A program made the position numbers and the translations under genes. A stretch of DNA of 64,000 nucleotides from Schizophyllum amplum (taxonomy: Eukaryota > Basidiomycota > Agaricomycetes > Agaricales > Schizophyllaceae): positions 372,001 through 436,000 of the forward strand of contig VDMD01000010.1 of NCBI GenBank assembly GCA_007026445.1, read 5' to 3'. Position 1 is the first letter of the stretch, and every line of letters starts with the position of its first letter. This document shows, in pieces, positions 46,501 through 59,438 of the stretch. A model generated the notes under the pieces. That model worked only from the letters and a program-made list of their open reading frames with translations, was not told the DNA's origin and searched no databases.

Positions 46501-47569
46501 TCATATGGAAGAGCTCTTCTTGACAGCTGCGCAGAATATCTACGCTTCGGGGAAGCTCGTTGGTAGCGATGACGAGGACATGGACTCCGATGTCGACCTC
46601 GACGGGCTGCAGCCGAAGAAGAAGAAAAAGAAGGGGAGCAACATGGGCAAGAAGCGCGTGGGCAAGGGCGATAACCAGGCGATGTACGAGCGCTGGGCGC
46701 GCAGTGACGACGACATCGAGCCGAGCACAAAGATGATCCGACTGCTTGAGCTGTTGAAGGAGTGGGACGCGTCTGGAGACAAGACGATCGTCTATTCACA
46801 GTGTGCGTATATTTCTATGGACCCCTTGATGACTCTCATAGCCTGACCGCTGCGCGTAGGGACGTCCATGCTCGACCTCGTCGACACGGTGTTCTCCATA
46901 CATGGAATCACCGCATTGCGCTTTGACGGGCGCATGGACCGCCAGCAGCGTGACGCCGTCCTCGCCGCCTTTAAGCGTACTGGCGGCCCCAAGGTCATCC
47001 TCATCAGCACAAAGTGCGGCAGCGTCGGCCTGAACCTGGTCTCTGCCAATCGGGTCATCAACCTTGATCTGTCGTGGAACTAGTGCGTGCTCCTACGCAT
47101 TCTGCGCGGTACGGTGCTGACTTTGAGCTCAGCGCGGCGGAGAGCCAGGCGTATGACCGGTGCCACCGTATCGGTCAGGACAAGCCGGTGTGGATCAAGC
47201 GGCTGGTGGTCGAAGACACGATCGAGGAGCGGTGCGTGCCTCTTTCAGCCATGGGCAGCTTCCACCTATTCACTGTACTGACCCCGCCCCGCATAGCATG
47301 CTCAAACTGCAGGACGTCAAGGTTGGGCTGGCCGAGGCTGCGCTGGGGGAGGGTACAGGCACCCGGCTGCACAAGATGAGCGTGAAGGAGATCAAATTTG
47401 TGAGTCTTGCGCGGAGGCGAGTGAGCGAGGGCGGGTTGCTAATGAACTGTCGCAGTTGTTCGGGATGACGAAGCCCAAGGAGCAGCAGACCCTGCAGCAG
47501 ATGCTTGTGCAGCCCGAGTCGGACGACGACGGTGCCGACTCGGATGCAATCGAGGAGGACTCAGACTAG
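43538..47569 (+). CDS. SNF2-family DNA translocase with internal RING finger (Uls1/Rad5 type)
   Basis: ATP-driven nuclear translocase and probable ubiquitin ligase acting on SUMO/ubiquitin-marked chromatin or stalled forks. Nineteen exons from 43538-43775 to 47456-47569 join in frame to 1003 aa. Motifs: [16 protein letters not shown] (Walker A), [13 protein letters not shown] (Ia), [12 protein letters not shown] (II, DEAQ), ALTGTPVTN (III), MRRTKDS, then a C3HC4 RING ([27 protein letters not shown]) inserted between the two lobes. After an acidic linker come [39 protein letters not shown] and [11 protein letters not shown] (V, VI). RING position and the ADDMGLGKT wording favour Uls1/Rad5-type over Ino80 or Swi2. 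A 54-base stretch 46481-46534 can be intron or coding. No breaks. Confidence 0.94.
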
Positions 47570-48174
47570 ACTTGGGAGAAAACTAGACGACGGGCGTCGT
47601 ACATGACAATACAGTTTTACCGACTGCGGGGCAGAATATCGCTGCTGCGAGCCGACAAAACTCGTCAAACTCACTATACATACTTACTATTCGGCCTCTG
47701 TAGTCGTTGTTGTGAAAGCTCACATCTTGAATAGCCTACTGATCCAGCTTGTAATGTACTGACTGTATGTTCTTCCTATTGTGCACGCCACTATTGTAAT
47801 CCGGACCTTTCCTCCCTCGCGCGATGGCCATGATACGTGCTGTGCTTACCCTTCATTGTCGCGGTAGCTGGCTGAAGGTGAGTGCCTGTCCTTTGCGTCC
47901 TATCGAGTCACTAACGAGACGTTGCCAGCTGGGATATGCGAGGAATTGGCGTCCGCGATGGCATGAGGCGAAAACTTGCATTCGGGATCGACGTCAACAA
48001 ACGCTCTAATCATACTAGCGTAGCACGACCTTAGCGAGGAGCCTGTTCGCTGCACAACGTCGGCTCTTATGCCCTTATAAGTTGTTCGTCGCTGTACCCA
48101 AGCTTCTTTCATTCCGAAATCCCCTTCATCACACGTTCACCAGATCCCTGTTCATCCACGGTCAACCAAACACG
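47570..48174. other. Intergenic region upstream of first tandem GPI gene
   Basis: Includes a TATA-like box at its end; no other gene recognised. Confidence 0.4.
48074..48081 (+). promoter_or_regulatory. TATA-like box of Ser/Thr-rich GPI gene 1
   Basis: cttataag about 95 bases before the ATG at 48175. Confidence 0.45.
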
Positions 48175-48671
48175 ATGAAGGCCGCCATGATGAAAGCCCT
48201 CGCCATGGTCCTTGTGGCTGTGGCCACCGTCTCCGCGCAGGACGACGCGCCCGCTGGTGCGGACACCGAACTCAGCGTACCCACGAACATGCCCGCCGCG
48301 CCCGCCGACACGCCGATCGAGTCCATCACCCTGACGTTCACGACCGAGACCAGCACTGCGTCGGATTCGAGTTCGTCGGCCACGAAGAGGTACGTTGTGC
48401 GGAGCTCAACGAGTGAGACCCGCGCTGACCTTTGGCGAACAGCGCGCACCATTCGTCCTCGGCTACTAGCAAGACGTCGACCGGCTCGAGCAGCAAGTCT
48501 AGCAGCAAGACCAGCTCTAAGACCGTCACGGCGACGAGCACAACCGTGACCACCTCAAGCTCGCCCACGGCGACGGATGACCCCACGAACGCGGCGGTGG
48601 GTCCGGTGGACATGCAGGGCGGGCTTCTTGCCGTTGGAGTGGTTGCTGGCTTCATGGGCATGGTGTTGTGA
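48175..48671 (+). CDS. Ser/Thr-rich GPI-anchored surface protein (tandem copy 1)
   Basis: Two exons (48175-48389 and 48443-48671; phase-2 intron) give 147 aa. The signal peptide is KAAMMKALAMVLVAVATVSA followed by QDD. The mature N-terminal segment has PIESITLTFTTETST, parallel to QSFSLTFPTAS in the gene at 49390 and TTFKLTFDSAT in that at 35049. A Ser/Thr/Lys-rich spacer follows (STGSSSKSSSKTSSKTVTAT). The C-terminus has a small-residue omega region (TATDDPTNAAVGPVDMQG) and the hydrophobic tail GLLAVGVVAGFMGMVL. This is a GPI-anchored, probably heavily O-mannosylated wall protein. It lies 700 bases before a paralogue in the same orientation. Confidence 0.8.
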
Positions 48672-49084
48672 AAACTGAACATTGATGATGGACGATGGGC
48701 AGCATAACCATAGGTAGTAAGCAGACATAGTACGGACTGTAGACACACATACCCTCGCTATAATACGGATACGGACCTGAACTTCGCCATCCTATGACCT
48801 ACTTACACATACATGCGCCAAGTGCAAGACGTGATACGGTTGTCCTATGTAACTTGTAAGTATGGTTCCGATTCGCTTGTCGACGTGATTCATCTCAGTT
48901 CACGTCCGTCTTGTGACTTCACTCCCACGGTTGATCTTCGACGTTCGTTTCTTACGCGCCGAGTGAGTGTCCGCTGTCAGCTAGAACCAGCCTGAGAACC
49001 CTGAGAACCCAGGAATCGCCTGAAGACACGTATGTATACCCCACGCCGCTCACAAGACATGTAACTACCCCCTGAAGGCATGCG

Positions 49085-49165
49085 ACGAGCACGCCGTGAC
49101 CTCAATGAGCATGCCGGCGTGGCCTCAACGAACATGCCGTGGCCTCGACGCAACACACAGCCCCA
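49085..49165. repeat. Short degenerate tandem repeat upstream of GPI gene 2
   Basis: Three or four units of about 21-23 bases on the theme gagcatgccg.gtggcctcaac, 225-305 bases upstream of the ATG at 49390. Possibly a promoter repeat. Confidence 0.5.
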
Positions 49166-49272
49166 TATTCAGCTCGCCGACGTCACTAGCCCCAGCGGCC
49201 ATAAGTACCGCGGCGCCAACACCCCCGAGCGGCCTTCCTCCCCGCGAAAAGCTGTTCGATATAACGAGGATC

Positions 49273-49279
49273 CTATAAG
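49273..49279 (+). promoter_or_regulatory. TATA-like box of Ser/Thr-rich GPI gene 2
   Basis: ctataag about 115 bases before the ATG at 49390. Confidence 0.45.
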
Positions 49280-49389
49280 TACCCAGCGCGTAGATCCTTT
49301 CTTCAGAGCAACGTCCTTACGCTTTCCAACACTTGTCCTCTCGCCTCTCCAAGTCTCTGACACATTTTTTCACTCACGCACGATCGACA

Positions 49390-49957
49390 ATGAAGACCAC
49401 CTCGATGAACATCCTCGCCATCGTCCTTACTGCCGCCCTCGCGGTGTCCGCGCAGGATACTACGACGACCACTGTCACAGAGTCGTTCCCCAGCACCACC
49501 GACTCCACGAGCATCGCTGTGACGGATGTCCCGACGCAGTCCTTCAGCCTGACGTTCCCGACCGCGTCCATCAGTTCGACCGCAACCGGCACGGAGAGCC
49601 CATCGACCGTCGGCACGACGACGGCGAGGTGCGTGAATTGTTCCTCCTTGAAGCGAACCACGCCGACTTACCACCTGCAGCACCGCCACGGGCTCTAACG
49701 CAACTACCATCGCCTCCACGACGGAGACCTCCGCCAGCGAGACCGTGACGCTGGGCAGTACTACGACAACTGTCCCGACCACGACGACCGTCCCGACGAC
49801 GACGAGCAGCACGAGCTCGAGGACCAGCAGCACGCGCACGTCCACCTCTGCCTCGTCGTCCGCGACGGATGACCAGAACGCAGCGATGCGGTTGGCGGAT
49901 ATGCGTGGTGGCCTGGCCGTCGGCGTCGTGGGTGGCTTGATGGGTTTAATGTTGTGA
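49390..49957 (+). CDS. Ser/Thr-rich GPI-anchored surface protein (tandem copy 2)
   Basis: Two exons (49390-49628 and 49681-49957; phase-2 intron at the matching place) give 171 aa. The signal peptide is KTTSMNILAIVLTAALAVSA followed by QDTTTTT. The conserved short motif QSFSLTFPTASISST precedes the intron. Exon 2 encodes almost pure Thr/Ser/Pro repeats (TVPTTTTVPTTTSSTSSRTS). The C-terminal ATDDQNAAMRLADMRGG and GLAVGVVGGLMGLML closely match the ATDD...NAA...DMQGG...VGVVAGFMGMVL end of copy 1, so the two are tandem paralogues. Predicted GPI anchoring and O-mannosylation. Role unknown, probably wall or surface. Confidence 0.82.
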
Positions 49958-50291
49958 AGGGCCTGATGCTATGAAGGCATCGTAGGGCGCGACGGGTAGA
50001 TAAGGGACTTGGACTAGTGATATCATGGACTGTGTTTTGGACTTGTTAAGTGGTGTAGAAATGGACTGCGCCTGCTGCTGCTCCTCGTGCTGATGTGTGC
50101 AGTGAGGAATAAGACCATAGATGAATATTGGTTGCCCTAGATGGTGATGAATGACACTGAGACTTGCGTAAGCTGACGCGAGCAAAACATAGAATGCGGC
50201 ACGTACCATCCTAAATTCTCATATGGCGCCTGGCGTATGCTCTCTCGTGTCGTGTACAAACGCGTGTTCACCTCGCCTCGAGTAGGTGCCC
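49958..50291. other. Convergent intergenic region
   Basis: Lies between the 3' ends of GPI gene 2 and TGS1. Presumably holds terminators; no specific signal identified. Confidence 0.4.
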
Positions 50292-52080
<1,789 letters not shown>

Positions 52081-52283
52081 GATGTACAAATCTGTTCAGA
52101 TGATCGTCGAGAGAGTGGAGGATCGCTGGAATGTCTAGTTTGTGGAGGAAGACATCGAGGTTGAGGACAGAGCACTCAGGCGGCTCGCGGCGGCCCGAGG
52201 AATTCTCTGGTACATGCGCCCACATGAACAAATAAAACCCAATACACACTGACATACAGTCCTTATTCACAAGCAACAGCTAT

Positions 52284-52754
52284 TCATACATCAAGGAGAA
52301 GCACCAATAGCGAGATTTCCAGACCCAAAACCAACATTGCGAGCAGGACGACAACCCGACCTGCGCTGACGAACGGCCGACCGAACACGCGTTTCCCATG
52401 CTGTCCCTTTGTCTGCAGCACACGCCCGTCGTACCTGCTCTTCTCGTGGTCTGCAAAGTCGTGCTTGAGTGTCGGGAGCGGTAGAACGAGAGGAAGAACA
52501 CCAGAACGCCGAAGACGCGAACAGCACGCCGACTGCAGCTGACATCAGCGTGGATCCTGAACAAACAGACGCCCAGGTGGCTCACTTTTATGGAATCGGT
52601 GGTCAAAGAGACGCAGGATTGTCAGCGAGTAGCCGAGGTTGGCGAGCGCCGTGCGACTGTATGCACCGTGGAAGGTGCGTTGGCGCGCCCGAAGCTCGAC
52701 GAGTTCATTGACGTCGGAGGCGGTGAAGGAGTACGAGCGGTGACCTCTGCTCAT
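52284..52754 (-). CDS. DUF202 family small membrane protein, frame broken twice
   Basis: Exon 1 (52754-52586) encodes SYSFTASDVNELVELRARQR, then TFHGAYSRTALANLGYSLTI and LRLFDHRF, typical of the fungal DUF202 N-terminus and first helix. Exon 2 begins at 52538 with AVGVLFA. The pattern then continues one base out of frame as FGVLVFFLSFYRSRHS (break near 52515-52518). It shifts again near 52465 to KHDFADHEKSRYDG and the third helix (GRVVVLLAMLVLGLEISLLV), ending LLLDV at the stop 52284. Each shift is repaired by one extra base. All three helices are preserved at protein level, which argues against long decay. Function of the family is unclear. Confidence 0.7.
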
Positions 52755-53773
52755 GGTCGACGGCGATGATTCGTGATCAATTGTTGGATAAAATCCCAAC
52801 ATACCTATAGAAGTGGTGAGGTCCGTCACTGGCACTCGGCCTCGACATGGTGGGTGGAAGCAAGGCACGACGTACTCCTACTAGAGGATGCGGAGGTCAC
52901 TACATATATCGCCAGATGCACTGATGCGTCCTCCAGCATCACCGTGCAAAAGTAACGTTCTCCAGCCTGCCCAGTGCTCGGCAAAAAAGGAATCAAAGGG
53001 GACCCAGCTGGCGATGAGCCTGATTTGTCACTTAAATCAACCCCTTTAGGAATGCCTTGTTCCGTAAATTGATCTTATGAGCCTCAACTTCAACCATCTC
53101 GGCTTGCTACATGGTGTTGCTTGCACGCCTTGATCGGGATCCACTCCAGATTGTCGCTCATACCTTGCATTCCGTGTCTGATCTTACAAATCGCTTTACT
53201 TACCATGGTTGAATCAGCAAGGCTCGCTACTATGTTCGGAAACCACTCCGTCGCCCGCGCCGCCTCGGACGGCAAGCCTTCTGGGCGTTCCGCGTCATAG
53301 CGACCAGTGCATCGCCTGTGCATGGCTCTACTCGCGTCCGACTCTGCAACAGTGAACAGTCCCGTGCAGCCCGCGCACGCGCCAACATAGTAAGTAATCC
53401 GCACTTCCTTGCGATGTCATTTCTATGCTAGGCGTAGAATTCGGCTTCCCGAAGATGCAAGAGCGGTGGAGTGCATCGAGGAAGGAAGAACGCTGGAAGA
53501 ACCAGGGAAGAACGGTCAGTCTGAATCTCAGGCCCCGACAGGGGCCGGGACCGGGAACGCTTAACCGGAACAGCACATGGTTGTATGTCACTATTATAGT
53601 ATGTGTGCCGCTTCTGCATTTGTATAACCTTGTTTCGGACCCTCGGCGTTGGACTCGCCGCGCTCGATCTCTCTTCAAGTTCCCACCACCACTCGCCGGG
53701 TCACCTCCTTACCGCCGGCTTCTAACCCCTCCTTCCTTTCCTTTACTGTCACGACTCCTTCGTTCTTTCCATA
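52755..53773. other. Divergent intergenic region, about 1 kb
   Basis: Promoters of the DUF202 and alpha-amylase genes. A 104-residue minus-strand open frame at 53090-53404 has no recognisable content. Pyrimidine-rich sequence just before 53774 suits a 5' UTR. Confidence 0.4.
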
Positions 53774-55609
53774 ATGATGCCGACCATGCAGTCCATGCTG
53801 CTGCCCGTTCTCATTGCCTCGAGCGCTTTGGCTGCGTCTGCGGATGACTGGCGCAAGCGCACCATATACCAGGTTCGTTGTATTTGCCTTGGGCGGGATC
53901 GTTTGCTGACAAGATATCCTCCAGCTTCTGACAGATCGCTTCGCGCTCGAGGACGACTCGGGCTCTGCCTGCGATACTTCTGACAGGAAGTACTGCGGTG
54001 GAACATGGAAAGCCGTGCAAAATCACCTAGACTACATCTCCGGCATGGGCTTTGACGCCATCTGGATTTCCCCCGTTGTCAAGAACGTCGAGGGGGAGAC
54101 TGGATACGGCGAAGCGTATCATGGGTGAGCATTGCATGTCCTGTCGAGCCCAGTGACGGGTATTGATCGCCGCATCCATAGGTATTGGACCCAGGACATG
54201 AGCTCCCTGAACGACAAGTTCGGGACCGAGGACGATCTCAAGAGCCTAGTATCTGCCGCTCACGACAAGGACATCTATGTTATGGTTGATGTCGTTGTGA
54301 ACCAGTGCGTTTCCGTCGATCCCCCATGCAGATCAAACATCTGCTTATCCGCTATAGCTATGCCGGCTCCCCCTCCAACTCCTCAGGAACCACCTCCTAT
54401 GACCTAGACGACTTCTCGCCCATCCACGGCTCGTCCTCTTTCCACCAGCAATGTTGGGTCAAGGACGACGGCAACCAGACGGAGACCGAGCAGTGCTGGC
54501 TCGGCGACGACACGCTCGCCCTCTACGACATCAACACGGAGGACGACACCATCGTGGGCGAGTTGAACGACTTCATCAGCAATCTCGTCAGCACGTACAA
54601 CTTCGACGGCGTGCGCATCGACACCGTCAAACACATTCGCAAGGACTTCTGGCCCGACTTCGCCTCGTCCGCTGGCGTTTTCACCATTGGCGAGGTGAGC
54701 ACGTCGATGAGCTGCGACCTGCCGAGACTAAATCTACTAGGTCCTGATTGACAACGTCACGTACGCAGCCGACTACACGCAGGTTCTCGATGCTATTCTG
54801 GACTACCCGACCTACTTTGCCCTCCGCGACGCCTTCACGTCGACGAAAGGTGACCTCTCCGCCCTGCAGAACGCAGTTACCTCTGCGCAGGAGGCGTACA
54901 AGAACGGGGAGTTCATGACAGGGTCATTCACCGAGAACCACGACTACGCGCGCCTGCAAAGCATGACGCAGGACTCGGCGCTGATCAAGAACGCGATGTC
55001 GTTCAACTTCATACACGACGGCATCCCGATCACGTACTACGGCCAGGAGCAGGGCTACACGGGCGGTGACGAGCCAGCCAACCGCGAGGCGTGAGTCATA
55101 CTTGCTTTCTCCTATGTCTATCGCTGACGTCCTACAGTCTCTGGCTATCCGGGTATCCCACCGACAACGACCTCTACAAGGCCGTCGTCGCGCTCAACGC
55201 CGCGCGCAAGTCAGCCATGAGCGCCGACGAGAGCTTCCTCACCACCAAGATGTCCTTCATCTCGCAGTCGGACATCGGCGCGATGGCGATCTCGAAGCCG
55301 CCCCTCTTGGGCCTGTTCACGAACACGGGCAGCAACGGCTCGGCGTCGTTCAGCGTTGAGGGCGTGTACGATGCGGGCGAGACGCTCGTGGACGTGCTGA
55401 CCTGCAACGCGATCACCGCAGACGACAGCGGGAAGGTCAGCGCCAGCGCAAGCGGCGGCATGCCGCAGGTGCTCATTCCCGCGAGCTCTTTGAAATCCTC
55501 GTACGGCGTCTGCGCTGACCAGGCCGACGGTGCGATGGGTGTCCGTGTGCCGGCGCTCGCTGCCCTGGTCGCTGGTACGGTCGTGGCATTCGTCGTTGGT
55601 GCGCTTTAA
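53774..55609 (+). CDS. Alpha-amylase (GH13), secreted and GPI-anchored
   Basis: Endo-hydrolyses alpha-1,4-glucan. Six exons (53774-53872, 53925-54124, 54182-54304, 54358-54694, 54741-55090, 55138-55609) join in frame to 526 aa. The signal peptide is MQSMLLPVLIASSALAASA. GH13 conserved regions are all present: DVVVNH (I), GVRIDTVKH with the nucleophile Asp (II), FTIGEV with the acid/base Glu (III) and FTENHD (IV). They are accompanied by IYQLLTDRFALEDD, GGTWKAVQNHLDYI and GFDAIWISPVV as in fungal TAKA-type amylases. The C-terminus adds an omega-like region and hydrophobic tail (ALAALVAGTVVAFVVGAL), indicating a GPI anchor. Amylases of this type often act on cell-wall alpha-glucan during growth, but either role is possible. 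Confidence 0.95.
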
Positions 55610-58504
55610 GCAATCGAAGGTCGAGGCCGCGGACTGGAGTTACAATGTTGATGTATAATCGCTTGTTGTCGACGTTCACTTTTGGACAGCTATCCTTATT
55701 TACACCCCGGACCCACAGCTCGAAATTACTGTACTCGTACGCCTAGTGCATTTATCCGCTAACTCTACGTGTAGGTAATTCGGACCTAACGGACAATTTA
55801 TAGATGTCGGGGCTTGTCTTCAGTTGAAGCAGGATACGTGCATACGCTGCGTACTCACCAACCCTGAGCTTCGTAGCTCACGCGTAAGGTCTCCCCTTGC
55901 CTGTCTCTCGTTTTGCGCTACCAAATGATCCAGCGCCTTCGTTCAAATTTGTAAGTATGAATGAGCATGCACTATTGCTCGACGATGACTGAGCGTACGC
56001 GTAAGGAGCCGCTGGCCGAAAACGTTACCGCACTCACCTTATCTACTCAGTAGCCCCGCTGGCCTCACTGGAAGTGGTCGAAGCCAAGCGTCTGACGTGC
56101 TCGTAGACCAGAAGGCGAATAGCCGAGCTACAGGAAATCTAAACGAGCTGGACTCGGCGTGCAGCCGGCTCAAGCCAGAAGGGATTCAGACGAGGCTCGC
56201 GGGAGTCCGCTCTCGAAGCTAGAAGGAGTCTAGCCAAGGCTCGCGGGAGCTCCTGGGACCTAACGCGTAGAGGCGAAGTTTAGACGAGGCAGCGGCATAG
56301 ACTGCAATACGCGAGCGAGCGCTCCGGTAGATGGGCGGATGGCTTTCCGAGTATAAGCATGACATCGGCGCTTCGTCTGTAGGGAGCTGCGTTGGGCGTG
56401 TGCAATGTGAGTCGTTGTAGCCGCACTTGCACCACGGAAGCCTAAGGACAGCTGCGAGGGATGGGGAACAGAGACTCAGAGAAGGCTGCATCCCGCAGAG
56501 TCGCGTCACGTGCAACCGCTTCACAAGTCAACCGTGAGAATTTGTCTCCTGAAGACGAGGCTCATCCGATGTCGGCCAAACCAATGTCGGAACAGGGTGT
56601 GTGGGGTTTCCACTAATTTCTTTCAACCAGAATTCGGACGACAAGGCATCTGATGTCGCTCTTAGGGTTTAGTTAGCTTTTGTCCATGGAGGCTTGGTAC
56701 TCGCAACCTTCTTCATCTCCGTCCACGTCTGCCCAATCGTGCTGCTGATGAAGTGTAGCAGTTCATATTCAGCGCTACATTCGCATGCTGTCCAAAGACG
56801 TCAATTATCAGCGCCCGGGACTAGGGCACCACTGGTGTCGTATAAGGCTCCGGACGTATGTACCTCACTTCACCGTCGCTGATGTTCTCCTAGGACTTGA
56901 ATTTATAGACTGCGCGCTCCATGGCGTCAATCTCCACCAAGGCACGGTCCTGCCTTCAGTGGCGTGCGTCGCCGCCCCCTGCGGATGCGCATTTTCTTGA
57001 ACAAAGATCCACCCTAACGACGGTCGAACGTCGACAGTTTGACCGCCACGCACCTATCGTCAGGACGAGCATGACATAGCGAAGCCTGATTGGGCGTAAG
57101 AAGCTTTTCAATGAGCTGATGAGCCGGTCAGTCCATGAATCCCCGCAGTGATGAGAGCGTTGAACCAACTTGATCCTTCATCTAGGATGTGGATGGCTCT
57201 CGAGCTCCGCGACCACTAGTAGCACCCCAAAATTCGACACAGCATGCGCCCGCTGGCGCTTGTCGAGTATCAACGGGGAGTGGGAGGACGGGCTTTACCT
57301 CTGATAGATTTGTTAGCGGCGAACATCCCTCCGCGGTTCGTACAATTACCTGTTTTAAAGGCATTGAATTGAGGACCCTGACATGTGAACCGACACTCAC
57401 CTGAGGCCTCCAGCGCCGCCCGTCATCACTGTCGCTACCGTCGCCGAGAACTGCAGTATATAGAAGCACTTGGGGAATGCAACTCCTGACGTCTTGCGGA
57501 GGGACAGTTCAATTCGCAGGGTTCTCCGATGCGTGGGAGGTCTGCCGTATTGTGAGAGGCATGTCGTAATCCATGTAGTTGACAGCCAATAATGCGCATT
57601 GCAGCCATCACGCACCTTCAACTCAGTCGGTTATGTAGACTCAGAGCGCAATAGACAGAACACAGGGCTTGCGTCACGCCCTGAATGCCATTGCCCGCCC
57701 CCGGCGGGGACGCATTGTGTTACGCGATTGTTTTCGAATGGTCAGGCGACTACTGGAAGGATGCGGCAGGTGCGCTCAGCAGCGCTCTTGGGAATCAATG
57801 AACGGATAACCCACTTGGTAACCTCGTCAACAAGTTTGCATAGCATGACAAGTACCGCAGGTCTCGGGCGCAGGCATTCATTTGCTGGATCGGGACTTGA
57901 AGAACCTCTATCGTAAGGCTGACCTACCAACCTGGAGCATTGTCGTCAATCAGCGCTGCAGTATCCGTCGTCGAAGGCTCACACCGACGACCAAAACGAG
58001 CAGCTCTCCGTCTGATTCCCCCTCCCCTCCTTCCTGCGGCGTCGGAAGAGCAAAATGCCGCCGCGGCTTGCCAGGTGGCTGAGAGAACGTGTTCCGGATC
58101 CGCAGCTGCGCAGCATCGATGTCGAGATCAGCGAGCTCGGATACCCATAAGTGGAAGAATGCTAAATGACACACATACGTCACAAGCGCTGGCGACGGCA
58201 GGACTGGAATGGCGTGGAAAACAGTTGCTGGAAGAGAGGACCAGCGGCCAGCGTGCTCCCCGGGAGCAGCGCACGTTCCCAGGGGAAGCAACACAGAGTT
58301 GAAGGGCAAAAGCAACCTTTGTATATTTGAAGCCATACATAAAGGTGGCCCCCTACATCTGCGCTCGAGACCTAGCGGGTATCGATGCTGTATTAGCGAG
58401 TGGGTACTAGGCCGATACAATAATGATAAAACCATGTGTTAACCAACCGCCCGTAGAGTGTACATCCCTGGTCAATCCCTTGTCCCCGCTTAGTCCTGGC
58501 ACAA
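55610..58504. other. Gene-poor region, about 2.9 kb
   Basis: No intact gene recognised. Minus-strand open stretches at 57400-57620 and 57742-57916 read partly like membrane-transporter sequence but lie in the wrong order and do not splice together. At about 56100-56300 a short motif (aggctcgcgggag) recurs. Could contain decayed genes or lineage-specific RNAs. Confidence 0.4.
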
Positions 58505-59438
58505 TTATAGCACAAGGACGAGCGCAGACGCGGCGAGTGCCAAAGCGCTCAGCCCGCGCACGTCGTCGGACACGGCATGCGAGGCGCCGTTCCCGGAGAA
58601 GGGCGAGTCGTCCTTGAGGCCACCAGCGGCCTGGACAGCACCCGACAGGAAAGACGAGCCGCACTGGCCGACAACGCCCGAGTACAGGTCCATCTGGCCG
58701 CTGATGAGCTGGCTGGCCGAGAGGCCGGGCGCGTAAGGGCTGTCGGACTCGTAGTCGATGTATGCGGCGAGGATATTGCGAGTGCATGTGGTGCATAGGT
58801 AGTTTGAGTCCACGGACCCGGTGAGGAAGAGGAAGGGGATGTTGTACGCGGAGAACGCGGTTCCGTTCGCGGCACTCGACTCGGAGGAGAGGGCTTGCTG
58901 CGCGGCCTGGACGTCGTCACTGTCTGCGTACTTGCTCATGGAGAGCATGCAGTAGTCCCCGTTGTCGCCCTTCGAGCACATGGCGGTCTTGAGCGGGGAA
59001 ATGGCGTACATCGCGTCGTAGACCTCGATCACCCCCTCGTTCCCGGACGTGAGCTCGTCCGAGCATGCGGCGTAGAAGTCGGCGAGTTTCCCCTGGACTG
59101 TAGACGCGTCGCATCCGTCTGCCTTGCAGAGGGTCTCGAGGGTGTCCTGGACCTGACCGCTTGAGCCGCTGCCTCCGGGCGCGAACGCCGCGGATGCGGA
59201 GATGAGGGGGGCGATACAGTCCGAGAGGGTGGAGTCGCTATCCAACGACTTGAGGAACTTGCGGCACGACTTGCTCGCGTCGTCCGTGGGCAAGGACGAG
59301 CCTGCAGATGCGGTTTGGGATGCCGACTGCAGTCGCAGCAAAATTAATGCGGGGAACTTCTGGAGATCGGTCGCGACGTACCGACTGCGCCCAGGCCGCG
59401 GATGATAGAAGGGCGAGTATAGCGAGTGACTTCATCAT
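58505..59438 (-). CDS. DUF7729 Cys-containing GPI-anchored secreted protein
   Basis: Two exons (59438-59382 and 59326-58505; 55-base phase-0 intron) give 292 aa. The signal peptide MKSLAILALLSSAAWAQ is encoded by exon 1 (two adjacent ATGs at 59438 and 59435). The domain has SCRKFLKSLDSDSTLSDCIA, a Ser/Gly linker, CKADGCDASTVQGKLADFYA, ACSDELTSG, YDAMYAISPLKTAMCSKGDN, YCMLSMSKYA, CTTCTRNILAAYIDYES and a C-terminal GQCGSSFLSGAV, with regularly spaced cysteines expected to form disulfides. The end (SHAVSDDVRGLSALALAASALVLVL) is GPI-like. DUF7729 proteins are common basidiomycete surface proteins with no known activity. Confidence 0.88.

Larger units (their letters stand above)
48672..49389. other. 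Spacer between tandem GPI genes
   Basis: Contains short degenerate tandem repeats (about 48990-49015 and 49085-49165) and a TATA-like box at 49273. No gene recognised. Confidence 0.4.

Noticed and set aside
53090..53404. 104-residue minus-strand open frame upstream of alpha-amylase
   Set aside because: No homologue-like motif or splice partner recognised, and it lies in the divergent promoter region.
57400..57916. Minus-strand pieces resembling ammonium-transporter wording (FYILQFSATVATVMTGG and SAAERTCRILPVVA)
   Set aside because: The two pieces are in reversed order for that family, do not splice together, and lack other helices; similarity is too short to call even a pseudogene.
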